DNA of 64,000 nt from Spongilla lacustris (lineage: Eukaryota > Porifera > Demospongiae > Spongillida > Spongillidae). The stretch spans positions 6,081,929-6,145,928 of the forward strand of contig OX442434.1 in assembly GCA_949361645.1 (NCBI GenBank), in the 5' to 3' direction. This document shows positions 34,201 to 45,382 of this stretch, piece after piece; position 1 is the first letter of the stretch, and the number at the start of each line of letters is the position of its first letter. The position numbers and the translations under genes are program-made. Under the pieces are notes generated by a model. It was not told where the DNA came from. It saw only the letters and a program-made list of their open reading frames with translations, and ran no database searches.

Positions 34201-36420
34201 TAATGCCCAACACTTCCCCACCTCATTACAGCTATACGCTAACGTTACAGCACGACCTTACGCTAACGTTACAGCATGACTTTATGCTAATGTTACAGCA
34301 CAACCTTACACTAACGTTACAGCACGACCTTACGCTAACGTTACAGCACGACCTTACGCTAATGTTACAGCACGACCTTATGCTAACGTTACAGCACAAC
34401 CTTACACTAACGTACAGCACAACCTTACGCTAACGTTACAGCACGACCTTATGCTAACGTTACAGCACAACCTTACACTAACATTACAGCACGACCTTAT
34501 GCTAACGTTACAGCACGACCTTATGCTAACGTTACAGCATGACCTTACACTAATGTTACAGTGCTCATTTGACAAGCAATGCACATGTGTCCATACCTTC
34601 CTTCCAAATCATTGGTCCTTTGCTTGAGGTGCTCGGCAAGGGGGTTGGTCCACCCACGAGGAATGCGTTCCTCGGCAGCACTTAGGGGTATCACCTCACC
34701 CGTATCCAAGTTCTTCACCATAGTCATCTGGAGGATTTGCTGGGGGGAAGAGGGGAGTCAGAATAGAGAGGTTTGCAAGATAAAGTAGTTAGCTCTATTT
34801 CTTCATCCACCCTCTATGGCTCCCCTCAGCGTGGCCCCCTCACCACCCTCTATGGTCCCCAGCCCTTTATGGCCCCCTCGCCACCCTCAATGGTCTCCAG
34901 CCCTTTATGGCCCCCTCGCCACCCTCTATAGCCACCCCCACCTATCCCACGCCCCACCTCCCCCCACAAAGCTCAACCCAATCAGCTCACAGTATCACTA
35001 GGTGATGACAACCTTGCGTCATCTGATGCCACCACAGTGCTAGTGCTTCCCACACTATCCCTGATGGAGGCGTGGCCACTTCTCCCCACGCCCCCTTCGG
35101 CAACAGTACTGGTGCTGGTCTCGGCCGCAATCAGAGATTCTCCATCTATGCTCTCATCATCAGACAGGGCAAATACGATGGCGTTAGGGTCCACATCTCC
35201 CCCCGAGGCCTTGGCCAGCAATGTGTCCACCGTAATCACCTCGCTGCCGCACATCATGTCCGCGGTCAGTTCCAACTGGATGTCGTGTTCAATAGAAATG
35301 CCGGTCTGGGGCTGGTGTCTCCTCGGAGGCTTGGGAGGCCTCGTTGGGCTGGTGTTGGTGGTCACGGTGATGACAGGTACGGAATTTGAGGTGACAGACG
35401 CAGAGGTAATGGCAGTAGAATTGGAGGTGATGGATGCAGAGGTAATGGCAGTAGAATTGGCTGTTGTGTTGATACTTGTGGAAGTCAGAAGAGTGACCGG
35501 CTGTGCATGTGACAGATCCACCTTCCCATCCGCCTTGATGGTTTCAAAACGATTTGTCTCCAAGCCAACCGCGATAGGGAGTGCAATGTCCCGTGCATGA
35601 GTTGGGCCCAGGCTACCTAATGACGCACCCTTCTCATCATCCTGGTCCCTCTTCCTCTTCTTCTTCCTCGGTGGTGGCTTCGGCGGGGTCTCTTCGGACT
35701 GGAACAGTGAAGTGTATCCTTCCTCGAGGCCCGGTGACGTCACAAAGGTGCCCGCTACAACGCCCGTCGACTGTTGCGTGGTCTTTGAATCAGTCGCACT
35801 TGGTGTGGATTCTTGACCTCCGAAGTGCGCGGCAGCTACACGCGTAACGATAACTGGGGTTGGGAAATTCCGCGACTCCTGAGCCCGCTCGTGGTGAGGC
35901 GCTTCCTCGCTCACTGAATCTACCGTGGTACGGTCGCGGTCGTCAGCAGGCAAACATAAAGCATTTTCTCGATCTGCTTGTCTTCCTTTCCCGCCTCCCT
36001 GTAGAGATCGCCTACTTGTTCCTTTGCTGGGCCTAAGGCATGAATGGTCATTAATTAGAAATACAGTTTTTATTTTTTATTTTTTTTTGGTTGTGAAACT
36101 AGAGTACAAGGTGTGCGCAATTAGAAACGCTATGGAGACAAGCAGTATTCAACCCACCAGCACGTCTGATAAAACACACTGTCTCAAGCTTAGAACTCGT
36201 AAAAGTAGTTTATTCCAATGACAAGGACAACAAACTGTTAAACAGCATAACTAACTTATTAGTACCGCTTAGCAATCCTTACAAACATGCGTGTCGCTTG
36301 GTGTGTTAAACTTTATCGAAGTCAAACCACACTAGCTTGCTCTCACCTGATGTTCTCTTCGTCATCCGCACTGAAGTATTCCTCGCTCGAATCGCTGTTA
36401 TTCATTCCAACAGTTTCCAT
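28213..36420 (-). CDS. WDR44: WDR44-like Rab11 effector (rabphilin-11 family)
   Basis: Nineteen exons give 2508 nt (835 aa; vertebrate WDR44 is about 910): 36347-36420, 34991-36032, 34597-34727, 32792-32826, 32488-32541, 32254-32309, 31965-32009, 31844-31870, 31556-31622, 31368-31441, 31222-31317, 30472-30512, 29824-29905, 29669-29768, 29347-29441, 29197-29295, 28999-29114, 28674-28801, 28213-28358. Residues about 465-835 form the WD40 propeller, with family blocks GAVWVMEFSVCGKLL, NFFILSSSMDKTVRLWHIS, DDRYFLSGSLDGKLRLWNIP and LVTSNDSRIRLYNL. The N-terminus has an acidic SSEEYFSADDEEN stretch and a Pro-rich region (PPKPPPRKKKRKR, RPPKPPRRHQP). Known relatives bind Rab11 and act in endosome recycling and tubulation. 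The intron after 29197 starts with GC by phase and homology; the donor after 32488 is weak. Exon 31844-31870 is a 27-bp microexon. Confidence 0.92.
29505..29635. repeat. 16-bp minisatellite in a WDR44-like intron
   Basis: The unit ATGTGGTACTACTGGT (variants with AGT, AAT) repeats about eight times between exons 15 and 14. Confidence 0.85.
30586..31062. mobile_element. Tc1/mariner-pogo-like MITE with TA duplication
   Basis: The left end CAGTAGCGGCTCACTAATAA plus GACCA (30586) returns inverted at the right end (TGGTCTGATTAGTGAGCCGC to 31062). The dinucleotide TA flanks both sides (30584-30585 and 31063-31064). TA duplication and this style of end are typical of the pogo/Tigger branch. It lies inside the intron between WDR44-like exons 11 and 12, and holds no intact transposase. 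Confidence 0.85.
31500..31790. repeat. Poly-C run and ACACATACATGTACAT repeats in WDR44-like introns
   Basis: A C run lies at about 31498-31520. At 31625-31760 a unit of 26-28 bp (ACACACACATACACATACATGTACAT) repeats about four times, each containing the palindrome ATGTACAT. Confidence 0.8.
32360..32485. repeat. GGGAGGA-rich tract next to WDR44-like exon 5
   Basis: Imperfect GGGAGGGAGAGAGGA repeats run right up to the donor side of exon 5 (32488), which may explain why the donor chosen there is weak. Confidence 0.7.
33175..33855. repeat. 25-bp minisatellite, about 27 copies
   Basis: The unit CTACTCCTGACCCCCACTGT plus CCACCC repeats about 27 times with small length changes, in the 1.8-kb intron between WDR44-like exons 3 and 4. 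Confidence 0.92.
34228..34562. repeat. 24-bp minisatellite with TAACGTTA palindrome
   Basis: The unit TAACGTTACAGCACGACCTT plus A/TCGC repeats about fourteen times, ending just before the donor of WDR44-like exon 3 (34597). Each unit carries the 8-bp palindrome TAACGTTA or a variant. Confidence 0.9.
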
Positions 36421-36602
36421 CAAACGTGGCACACTCTGTATCCAGCCGGGTTACTACTACCCAAGCAGCCTGCGTTTCGACACGCTCCGCCCACCGCAAA
36501 CACTTGCTCTGCGCACATGTAATGAATTTACAATTATAGTAAAAGGTGTTAAAATCAAGGCCGTAGATAAGGGGGAGCTTGGGGGGGGGGGGGGGGGGGC
36601 AC

Positions 36603-36639
<37 letters not shown>

Positions 36640-37264
36640 ATTTGTGTAACATACACGTGCATGTTTCAAGAATATCTTCAAAGAAGGCGACATATGTACA
36701 GCTCAGCTATATGTCACTCAAGTGCTAGTACATGTAGCCAGCCTGCAAGCCGCAATTTAACGAGTGTATGGGCCGCGTAATATGGTTCAAATCAAGTTGA
36801 GAAGAACTGTGACTATATGTAAGCTTATACGTACAGGGCAAATTAATTAGACCACAATTACATAAAGAAGTATTGTGCCCCCCCCCCCCCCCCCCCCCCC
36901 CCAAACTATAAAAGTTATCTACGGCCCTGTAAAACATATCCCATTACTAAGAGTACCTGAGCTATCTGGTAGAAACCGTAATCGTTTCTAATGCTGTGAT
37001 GCCTGGAGTGAACTACAAGATGGTAAAGTTGTATTTTAAATATGATGATTACGGATCCACCCGCCCACATAGGCATTGTGGCGTCTTCAAATAGCGATCT
37101 AGATCGGGCCCTTGCAGCAATCATTGATTGAATTTTGTAGAGAATTGCTCGTTTGCCACGTTTTAAATGTATCATAGTGAATATTCATACAAGCCGCCAA
37201 AAACTCCGAAAAAGGGTCTATTCGTACTTTGGGTGGCCAATTACATGTATTTGGCGGTATGAAT

Positions 37265-37535
37265 AGCATTTTGACGGGCAAATTTTTTGTGTTGCACGAG
37301 AACCCATGTGTTAAGGTCTTAAGGATGCCAGAATCGTGTTGTTTCGTAGGATGTACTAATGGAAGGTGTAAAGGATCTGGGAAAAGGTTCTTTAGAGTTC
37401 CAGTGTGCGGGTTCGACAATGAACCTAACGATACCTTTTTCCAGATCCTTTACTTTATACTTTATTAGTGCACATTAAAACACATGGGTTCTCGTACAAC
37501 AGTTACACAATGAAAACTTGCCCGTCAAAATGGGG
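37265..37535 (+). mobile_element. Foldback element carrying a THAP zinc-finger fragment
   Basis: Two inverted arms share TTTTGACGGGCAA and ACGAGAACCCATGTGTT (about 37268-37316 and 37480-37535). Between them, from ATG at 37325 to about 37468, an open frame begins MPESCCFVGCTNGRCKGSGK then RFFRVP. That is the start of a THAP zinc finger (C-x2-4-C with the downstream FxRFP-like block). THAP domains are the DNA-binding domains of P-element-type transposases, so this is probably a P-like or THAP-bearing transposon remnant; a truncated host THAP gene is the alternative. Confidence 0.6.
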
Positions 37536-37710
37536 GGTAGCAACGGTCAACGGAATAAGTGTATTCATAGTGAATGCCAAAAGTAGATGTATTTATATTA
37601 TTGGCTATATCTCTATGAATTGAATTCATAGAGATTATTGCTTGCATACAAGTCACGTTACATATAAGATGATATTGGCTAAAAATACAAATACATATAT
37701 CTCACTCATC

Positions 37711-37714
<4 letters not shown>

Positions 37715-37771
<57 letters not shown>
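37715..37771. repeat. (CA)n microsatellite
   Basis: About 28 uninterrupted CA units, 170 bp upstream of the start of guanylate cyclase gene A. Confidence 0.95.
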
Positions 37772-37773
<2 letters not shown>

Positions 37774-37940
37774 TCAACACATTTCATACAGAAACAATTG
37801 CGCGTGACAACCATGATTTAAACGTAATTCACAGCTGACCATAACGCGAGAGCACAACTCTCCTATTTATAGATCACTACAGTGAAAAAAAAAACAAACT
37901 CGTGCATGTGTAAGCGCTGGGTGATGCAAAGCCTCTCAAA

Positions 37941-40900
37941 ATGGTAGGCGTGGTGCATTTAGCTCGGAATGACGCTGCTTTTCATATTTAACAGTACGGA
38001 TTTATCTACAACACGCTAAGGTCACTAGTGGTGGACAACTATGGCGAAGAAGCGTGGAATGACGTTTGGTAAGTGAATGCCAAAAAACCACACTACACGT
38101 AGCTGACGTGGGTGGACCGCTATAGTTGAGGTACCTTTTCCCCGCTTGAAAACTTTATATTAAGAAAAGGAAGGAAAAACAAAAAAAAGCGTGCAGTGGC
38201 ATTGGTATTCGTGCACCTACACTGACATGCATTAAGATAGCCTAGCTGGCCTACCGGCACGTACATGTATATCTATTTGTGTTACTGTGTGCAACGTTTT
38301 TATTTCACGTGCTATTTTATATCTGCATTCCTGTGACGACTGCAGTTCAAAAGCGGGTGTTACCACTACTCTTTACCTCGACCATCACTACTACGACGAG
38401 GCCATACTGGCTGCAGTTGGAGCGGCAGCTTCGGAGCTCCTAGGTTAGCCTGCTTTGGGGGCGGGGGGGCGGGGGGGCGGGACAGCACTGCAAGCAAATT
38501 ATGTGCGTAGTTATACGTAGTTATACGTAATTATACGTAGTTTTGTAGTTAGCCTGCTTGCAGTGAGCTTATACTACATGTACGTTCTCCACTTAATTAC
38601 CGATAAAGGCCAGAAAGAAAAAAAAAGGACTTTGACTGCATATGCTTGTTACTTACATCAGTTACATGTAAAGGTATATGAAATTATAATGTATATTTAA
38701 ATCAGGGCCGGTGAGAGCCATAGTGAGGCCCGGGGTAACATATCGTTTTGGGGCCCCGTAGGCCCTGGAAATACGAGCAGGGGGGGTCCCCCTTGAGATT
38801 GGCCAAATACGAGTTTTTATACATCCGTAGTACATGTACGTTTAAACTGCATACCTTGGGGCCCCTTTTATACCTTGGGGCCCCTATTATACCTTGGGGC
38901 CCGGGGTAGGTAACCCCGCTTACCCCCCCCCCCCCCCCCCCTCTCACCAGCCCTGATTTAAATGCCTTGAGCAGTAAACATACAAGAAGTACATATCCGT
39001 ATCTACTTAATCATACATTATCGTTCAAGCCAATGCACTGCCACATTAATACCTTAATATCCATATATGTATATGCCCTAGAATTCCTTATGCCCTGAGG
39101 CACGTGCTTTAAATATTCCCAGGCAAGGGTGCCTGGTACCTAAGGCATCAAACACTCTAGGGTGTGTGTTACTTAAGGCATCAAACACTCTAGGGTGTGT
39201 GTTACCTAAGGCATCAAACAGTGTGCAGAGGCGTAGGAAGGACTTATGAAGTGTAGCGGCTTAGGTTACGTAATAGAAATGGGAGGGGCACAGAGGGGGT
39301 GGGTGCGGGAGGGGGCCGTGTAAGCTCCCCCAGAAGCTTTGCAATTTGTGCAACTTTTATGTTCAAAAGCCATACCAAATTGTTATTTGATCACTTTTCA
39401 TGAACAGCTACACACTGTAGACTTGAATCTTTTATGAAAGAATGCAATTATGTGATCAAACTGTGATATTTCAATGGGTTGACAGAAACTTTCTAAAATT
39501 AGCTTCTCTGCCACTATTTCAATCAAACTGAGCTGATCTGTATAAGATGGTTGTAAATATGCCGAAACAAAAATGCTCGTGGTTAGTGAGGATTAGTGGC
39601 AGGTAAGCTCTCTGATGCTGTAACCCTAACCCTCTCTGATGCTGTAATTTCGGTAGCTGAGCCTGAACAGAATTTGCTCATCGCAGCTATTTAACATGGC
39701 AGCTGCAAAACGTGGTCCGAGCTAGCACGTCGATTGATTTGCTAGCGTGCAATATAGCAACTTTTCAACTGATATCAATCAAAGCTAGTTCCTGCAAAAA
39801 TGTATGCTCTTACATGTATAAGATATACCCCGGACCCTCGAGCGGCTGTTGTACATCAGTACATGTATGCATAGTAACATGAGCTGTTAATACTACATGG
39901 CAATCATTGGAAAAGATAAAAAAGAAAAGATCCACAGAAAAGTGTAGTGGCCATGGCCGCTACGGCCGCCACAGTTCCTACGCCACTGAGGGTGTGTGAT
40001 ACCTGAGGCATCTAACACTCTAGGGTGTGCAGTAAGGATTGAGGCAGTGCTCAGGAATGAAATCAGGTGCAATACAGCATGTGAAAGGTGGACCAGGTGG
40101 CTTTATAATTTAATTGCCCATACCATGGTGATGACCACATTTAGTTAATTAATCGTTAATTCAGGCTATGAAAATGTGTGTTCAATATGGCTTTAGTGTT
40201 CAATGTTATACATCAATTCCTTTAATGTTTCCCATATTTTGAGTGCAATGCATGTTCTCTTGCAAATCAAAGCAAGTCTACTCATTTATGGTTCAAACTT
40301 GTGTGATTATATGCATCCAGGGAAGTAAGTGCTATATAGCATAATTCAGTTTGGTCAATCAGTATGTAAATTGCATCAAATGTAACTATAGCAACGCTGC
40401 TATAGCCTTCACTCAAATATAGATCCTCTTAACCCTTTGTGCTGTTGCCTTCCCTCAAGTACAGATTAACCCTTTGTGATGGTAGCCTTCCCTCAAGTAC
40501 ATATCCTCTTAACCCTTTGTAACCGTACCCTTCCCTCAAGTACAGATTCTAGCCTTTAACCAGCTTTCTATACTTGAAATCCTCTTATCCATCTCCTCCC
40601 CTTACCTGTGATTTTAACATATACCGTTTATACCTACCTGGTAACTGTAAGGCACCCTCTTTAATGTTGCACATTACATGTGCCATACAGGAGTACCCTT
40701 GGAAGATATTCTGGAAAAGTTTGGTGCTCATTTCTTCGAGACTATTAAGAAGTCGGGCCACAGCAGCCTTTTACGGACCCTTGGTCACAACCTCTATGGC
40801 TTCCTCGTTAACCTCGACTCTCTACATGACCACCTGTCATTCACCTACACCCAGATGCAGGCTCCATCTTTCCGGTGTGAGAAGACTCCAAGCAGCCTCC

Positions 40901-43900
40901 GGCTGCACTACTATTCCCAAAGGAAGGGACTGGAGGCCATTGTGATAGGGATTGTGAAGGCCGTGGCCAGAAGCTTCTTTGACCTCGAGGTGGACATTAG
41001 GATGGTGAAGTGTGAGGAGCTGAATGAGGAACTTTCCTACCACTGTGTCTTTGATATTGAGACCAGAGAGAGGTGTAGGACTGAGAAGTGCATGGAACGT
41101 AAGTGATACAATAAAGATGGAGGGACCAGAAGTGGAGCATAGAAGAAATAATCAGATGCTGTGGGATGGGGTGGGATGGGGTGGGATGGGGTGGGATGGG
41201 GTGGTATGGTGGGATGGGGTGGGATGGGGTGGGATGGTGGGATGGTATGGTGTGGGATGGGGTGGTATGCTGTGGGATGGGGTGGGATGGGGTGGGATGG
41301 TGGGATGGTATGGTGTGGGATGGGGTGGTATGGTGTGGGATGGGGTGGGATGGTGTGGGATGGTGGGATGGTATGGTGTGGGATGGGGTGGTATGGTGTG
41401 GGATGGGGTGGGATGGGGTGGGATGGTGGGATGGTATGGTGTGGGATGGGGTGGGATGGTGTGGGATGGGGTGGGATGGTGTGGGATGGGGTGGGATGGT
41501 GTGGGATGGGGTGGGATGGTTGACGATGGTAGGCTGTTGTGAATCCAGGATTCATAAAAGAAGGTTTCTGATCACTCTGCTTGGGGTGAGAGGGTAATCT
41601 TGTGCTCTTCATATAGTACATCATTGCTAATTCAGTTGACAGTGTGAGTGCAGCAAAATAAAACAGTATTCAACCAAGGGCATGATATATTTTTGCAGGT
41701 CTGAGGGGATGTCGGATTGAGATGATGGCCGATGAAGCCACTCCCACTGTTCCCGAGGAGCCTTACATAATTGAAATGGATGACCAGCAATTTGAAGATG
41801 AAGCCTCTGCCCTGCCACCTCTCCCCACTATCTCCAGGAGGGGCAGCTGCATGCTTGGTGCACACCCTTCAGATTGGCCCGTGACTGCACAAATCTTCCA
41901 GAGCTGCTTTCCCTTCCACATCATCTTCGACAAGGACCTCGTGGTCAGGCACATGGGGATCTCCCTGATGAGGCTCTTCCCACAGGCCATAGCAACTGAG
42001 GCACGTATCAATGACTACTTTGAGTTGGCCAGGCCCCCTGTTGACCTGACATATGCCAACATTCGCAGCTATGTCCACAACGTGTTCCTACTGAATATAA
42101 AGGGGAGATACTTAAGGAGAAAGAAAACACTCCAGTTCAGGGGGGAGATGGTGCCACTGTCTGTGCACGACCCAAACTCCTCCATCCTCTTCCTCTCCTC
42201 TCCACGTATTAGCAGTGTGGAGGAGCTGGAGCTTCAAGGCCTCTACATCAGTGACATACCCATCCATGATGTGACCCGTGACCTCATCCTGCTCAATCGG
42301 CACTTCCGTGTTGAGATGAACATTGCAGAGCAGCTTGAGAAGACCAAACACGACCTGGAGATTCAGAAGGCCATCGTGCAGGAGGAGAAGGCACGTGCGG
42401 ACAGATTGCTGCATGCCATGCTGCCCCCCTCCATCGCCAGGGAGCTGACCTCGGGGGCCCAGGCCAGTGCCACGGAATACTCCAGTGTGACCATACTTTT
42501 CAGCGACATTAAAGGCTTCACTACCATCTGCAGCGAATGTGCTCCAATGTGTGTGGTGGGGATGTTGAATAACCTGTACACACGCTTTGACAGCCTCATT
42601 GAGAAGCACAGTGTTTATAAGGTGGGTGCGTCAACTCCAGAGCTTTCCTTGTGGGTTAACACTCTTCTCGTCTCCACCCCCAGGTGGAAACCATAGGGGA
42701 TGCATACATGGTGGCAGCTGGGTTGTTGGACACTTCGGTGAACCATGCAGAGGCTGTAGCCAACATGGCCTTTGGCATGAGGGATGCAGCCAAGTATGTG
42801 GTTAAACCTGCCACTGAGGAACCACTGCAGGTGGGTGATGTGGGGTGTGAGGGGGTGGGTCATGTCGGGTATAAGGCATATCTGGGGGCATATTGGCATG
42901 ATGGGGGGCATATCTGGGGGCATATTGGCATGATGGGGGGCATATCTGGGGGCATATTGGCATGATGGGGGGGCATATCTGGGGGCATATTGGCATGATG
43001 GGGGCATATTGGCATGATGGGGGGGGGCATATCTGGGGGCATATTGGCATGATGGGGGGGCATATCTGGGGGCATATTGGCATGATGGGGGCATATTGGC
43101 ATGATGGGGGGCATATCTGGGGGCATATTGGCATGATGGGGGCATATTGGCATGATGGGGGCATATTGGCATGATGGGGGCATATTGGCATGATGGGGGG
43201 CATATCTGGGGGCATATCGGGGGCATATTGGCATGATATGCCCTGTGAACACTTAGCCTTGCACATACTGCCCCCATATTTCATGTACATGTATAGTTAA
43301 TCAGAGCGGGTCAAGCGGGACCCTGATCCTGAACAAAGCTATTTCACATGATACATGCACACACACATGCACACACACATACATACACACATGTATACTA
43401 CATCCTGCACATATGAAAACACACACACAAACACACACACATATGCACATATCTCACATGCATGCATGTGTATCTGCACACCTACACATACTCCCTCTCA
43501 CAGATAAGGATTGGCATTCATTCAGGACCAGTGGTAGCTGGAGTGGTTGGTCTGAAGATGCCTCGATACTGCCTGTTTGGTGACACAGTCAACACTGCCT
43601 CCAGAATGGAGTCCCACGGAGAGGCAGATAGAGTACACATCAGTGACATCACTTACCAGTGAGCAGACAAATATGTAATGTAGTACGCATTGAAACCAGT
43701 TTAGGACTAGTAATTAACAGCTCCAACTTTTGCCTCTGATCAATCATTCTTGTTCCCTCACTTTTTGAGCCCTAATTTTTTTACTCAAAATATTTTTTAG
43801 CTCTTAAGAGAATGCAAAATTCTGCTAAAGCTTGATGAAACTTGCATTGCTGTAAATTTGACCTAGTTACTATCAATGATGTATCTCTCCACTGGTTAAG

Positions 43901-44559
43901 CCCTTGCCATCAAGTTTACTCCTTCCCTGATGCTATGAAGCCCCCTCATATAGATTAAAGCCCCCCCCCCCCTTGAGTTTAATGTTGTTTTCTGGTCCTC
44001 TAGAATGCTAAGGGGGAAGCCATTTGTATTTTCTGGCCGTGGCAAGATTGGAATCAAAGGTCTGGGAATGAGGGAAACATACTTTATGGAGCCTGCCAGC
44101 AGTTGTGGTGGTGACATGTTGGTTGAAAGTGTAGACCAAAGCTTGCAGCGGGGCTTATATATTGATCATCAAACTGGTGTCAGCCATAGCACCTCATTTT
44201 TAATATGTAGCCAGAACCTCCCACACAATGAAGAATCTTTAAGCAACATTGATGAAGAGAAGATCTTGAAATTCGAACTTGCAAAAACAGATCAATCGAC
44301 ATGCTTGGCACAACCTGCGATATCAACTGAAGAGGACAATATTGTCATCAGGGTGCCTACTGTAGATGAGCCAAAGAGACGTGAGGAGGAGGAAGATGTG
44401 TTCGTCAGCAGCTCTGTTCCCTCGGCTAAGGATACCACTAAGGAATCGTGGACCCAGTCCCCTAAGGGAGTGCAGCTTATGTCACAAGTCTTTGGTTTCC
44501 TCCTCTTGTGCTTTCCTTTAGCTCTGGGCCTGCTCTTAACTGTTCCTAAAGGCTCTTAG
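37941..44559 (+). CDS. Soluble-type guanylate cyclase A with C-terminal tail anchor
   Basis: Eight exons: 37941-37943 (only the ATG), 37995-38068, 38346-38443, 40691-41098, 41699-42621, 42684-42830, 43504-43658, 44004-44559; 2364 nt, 787 aa. Residues 1-185 are an H-NOX haem domain: proximal His104 in SLHDHL, haem-propionate motif Y132-x-S134-x-R136, and Ile142 rather than the Tyr of oxygen-binding bacterial H-NOX. An HNOBA/PAS-like region follows ([13 protein letters not shown]), then a coiled coil (about 420-450) and the cyclase domain. Metal Asp464 and Asp508, guanine-recognising Glu504 and Cys574, and Asn581/Arg585 are all present in one chain. The protein should convert GTP to cGMP, possibly as a homodimer. 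The tail after 603 is unrelated to vertebrate subunits and ends in a hydrophobic segment (about 765-783) four residues from the end. It is paired with an inverted paralogue at 49227-53604. Confidence 0.93.
38703..38955. mobile_element. hAT-type MITE in guanylate cyclase A intron 3
   Basis: The ends are CAGGGCCGGTGAGAG (38703) and CTCTCACCAGCCCTG (to 38955), inverted with one difference. ATTTAAAT flanks both sides (38695-38702, 38956-38963), a perfect 8-bp duplication. The interior contains three copies of TATACCTTGGGGCCCC-like sequence and a poly-C run. Confidence 0.88.
39228..39988. mobile_element. Probable transposon remnant in guanylate cyclase A intron 3
   Basis: The left end CAGAGGCGTAGGAAG at about 39228 is matched by the inverse TTCCTACGCCACTG ending at about 39988. 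The element interrupts a short tandem repeat (GGCATCAAACACTCTAGGGT, 39140-40030). No target duplication is certain and no transposase frame is visible. Confidence 0.55.
41160..41521. repeat. GGGATGGGGT minisatellite in guanylate cyclase A intron 4
   Basis: GTGGGATGGG and GTGGTATG units repeat through 360 bp. G-rich on the transcript strand, open in several frames, and just downstream of the exon 4 donor at 41099. Confidence 0.9.
42845..43240. repeat. Minisatellite in guanylate cyclase A intron 6
   Basis: Units of 18-32 bp built of GCATATCTGGGGGCATATTG and GCATGATGGGG repeat about sixteen times directly after the exon 6 donor (42831). The paralogue carries a different minisatellite at the same place. 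Confidence 0.9.
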
Positions 44560-45169
44560 CACTCTTACATTTGACCAGTATTTTGTTTTTAAACCAATAT
44601 ATTTAATATTTATTATAATTGCATTGTTGTGATGTTTGTGCATAGTTTCACTCACACAAGATTTGTGCTAACTACTTTCTTTTGTTTTAACCTGCACTGT
44701 ATTAGAAGTTGTTTTTACCAATATTTCAAAGTAGTGACCAAATATTTTTGTTACGGACTGTTACAGCTACATGTACTAAATGCTGTCATATTTATGGAAA
44801 CTAATGGGCATTTCCAATCTCGCTTCTTAGTATGGTTCACTGGTACAGCACTAATAAACAACAGCTGGGTATCAATTGCATCGTACATTATTATACATCC
44901 ACATGAATTGTACATTTAGTACTACATATACTGTAATTACAACACTGTGCCTTTAATACTGTTTCATGAAATAAAAAAAACACATCTGGCCAAAATTGCC
45001 CTGGCATTCTGCCTCATGAGGATGAGGCAACTGTACATGGTTGACATAACCTCATTTAGAGGTTGACACAGCTGGGTGGCTGCTTTTTTTTTGACAGGGT
45101 TTAAAATACATGTACTTCGAAAGCTTCATTGCCCCATCCCCCAAACACTTCCATAACCAAAGGGATGCA

Positions 45170-45382
45170 TGACCTTCCTCTAAGGGCACATGACCATCCT
45201 CTAAGGGCACATGACCATCCTCTAAGGGCACATGACCATCCTCTAAGGGCACATGACCATCCTCTAAGGGCACATGACCATCCTCTAAGGGCACATGACC
45301 ATCCTCTAAGGGCACATGACCATCCTCTAAGGGCACATGACCATCCTCTAAGGGCACATGACCATCTTCTAAGGGCACATGC
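45170..45382. repeat. 21-bp minisatellite, ten copies
   Basis: The unit CATGACCATCCTCTAAGGGCA repeats about ten times almost perfectly, 600 bp downstream of guanylate cyclase A. A length divisible by three keeps all frames open. Confidence 0.93.

Larger units (their letters stand above)
36421..37940. promoter_or_regulatory. Divergent promoter region between WDR44-like and guanylate cyclase A genes
   Basis: A 1.5-kb gap between two divergently transcribed genes. It contains long G and C runs (36582-36637, 36878-36901), a foldback with a THAP-like frame (37265-37535) and a CA repeat (37715-37771). I see no confident TATA box or initiator; the region is inferred to hold both promoters. Confidence 0.35.

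Noticed and set aside
33175..34562. CRISPR-like arrays
   Set aside because: The repeats have no unique spacers and sit in introns of an animal gene; they are minisatellites.
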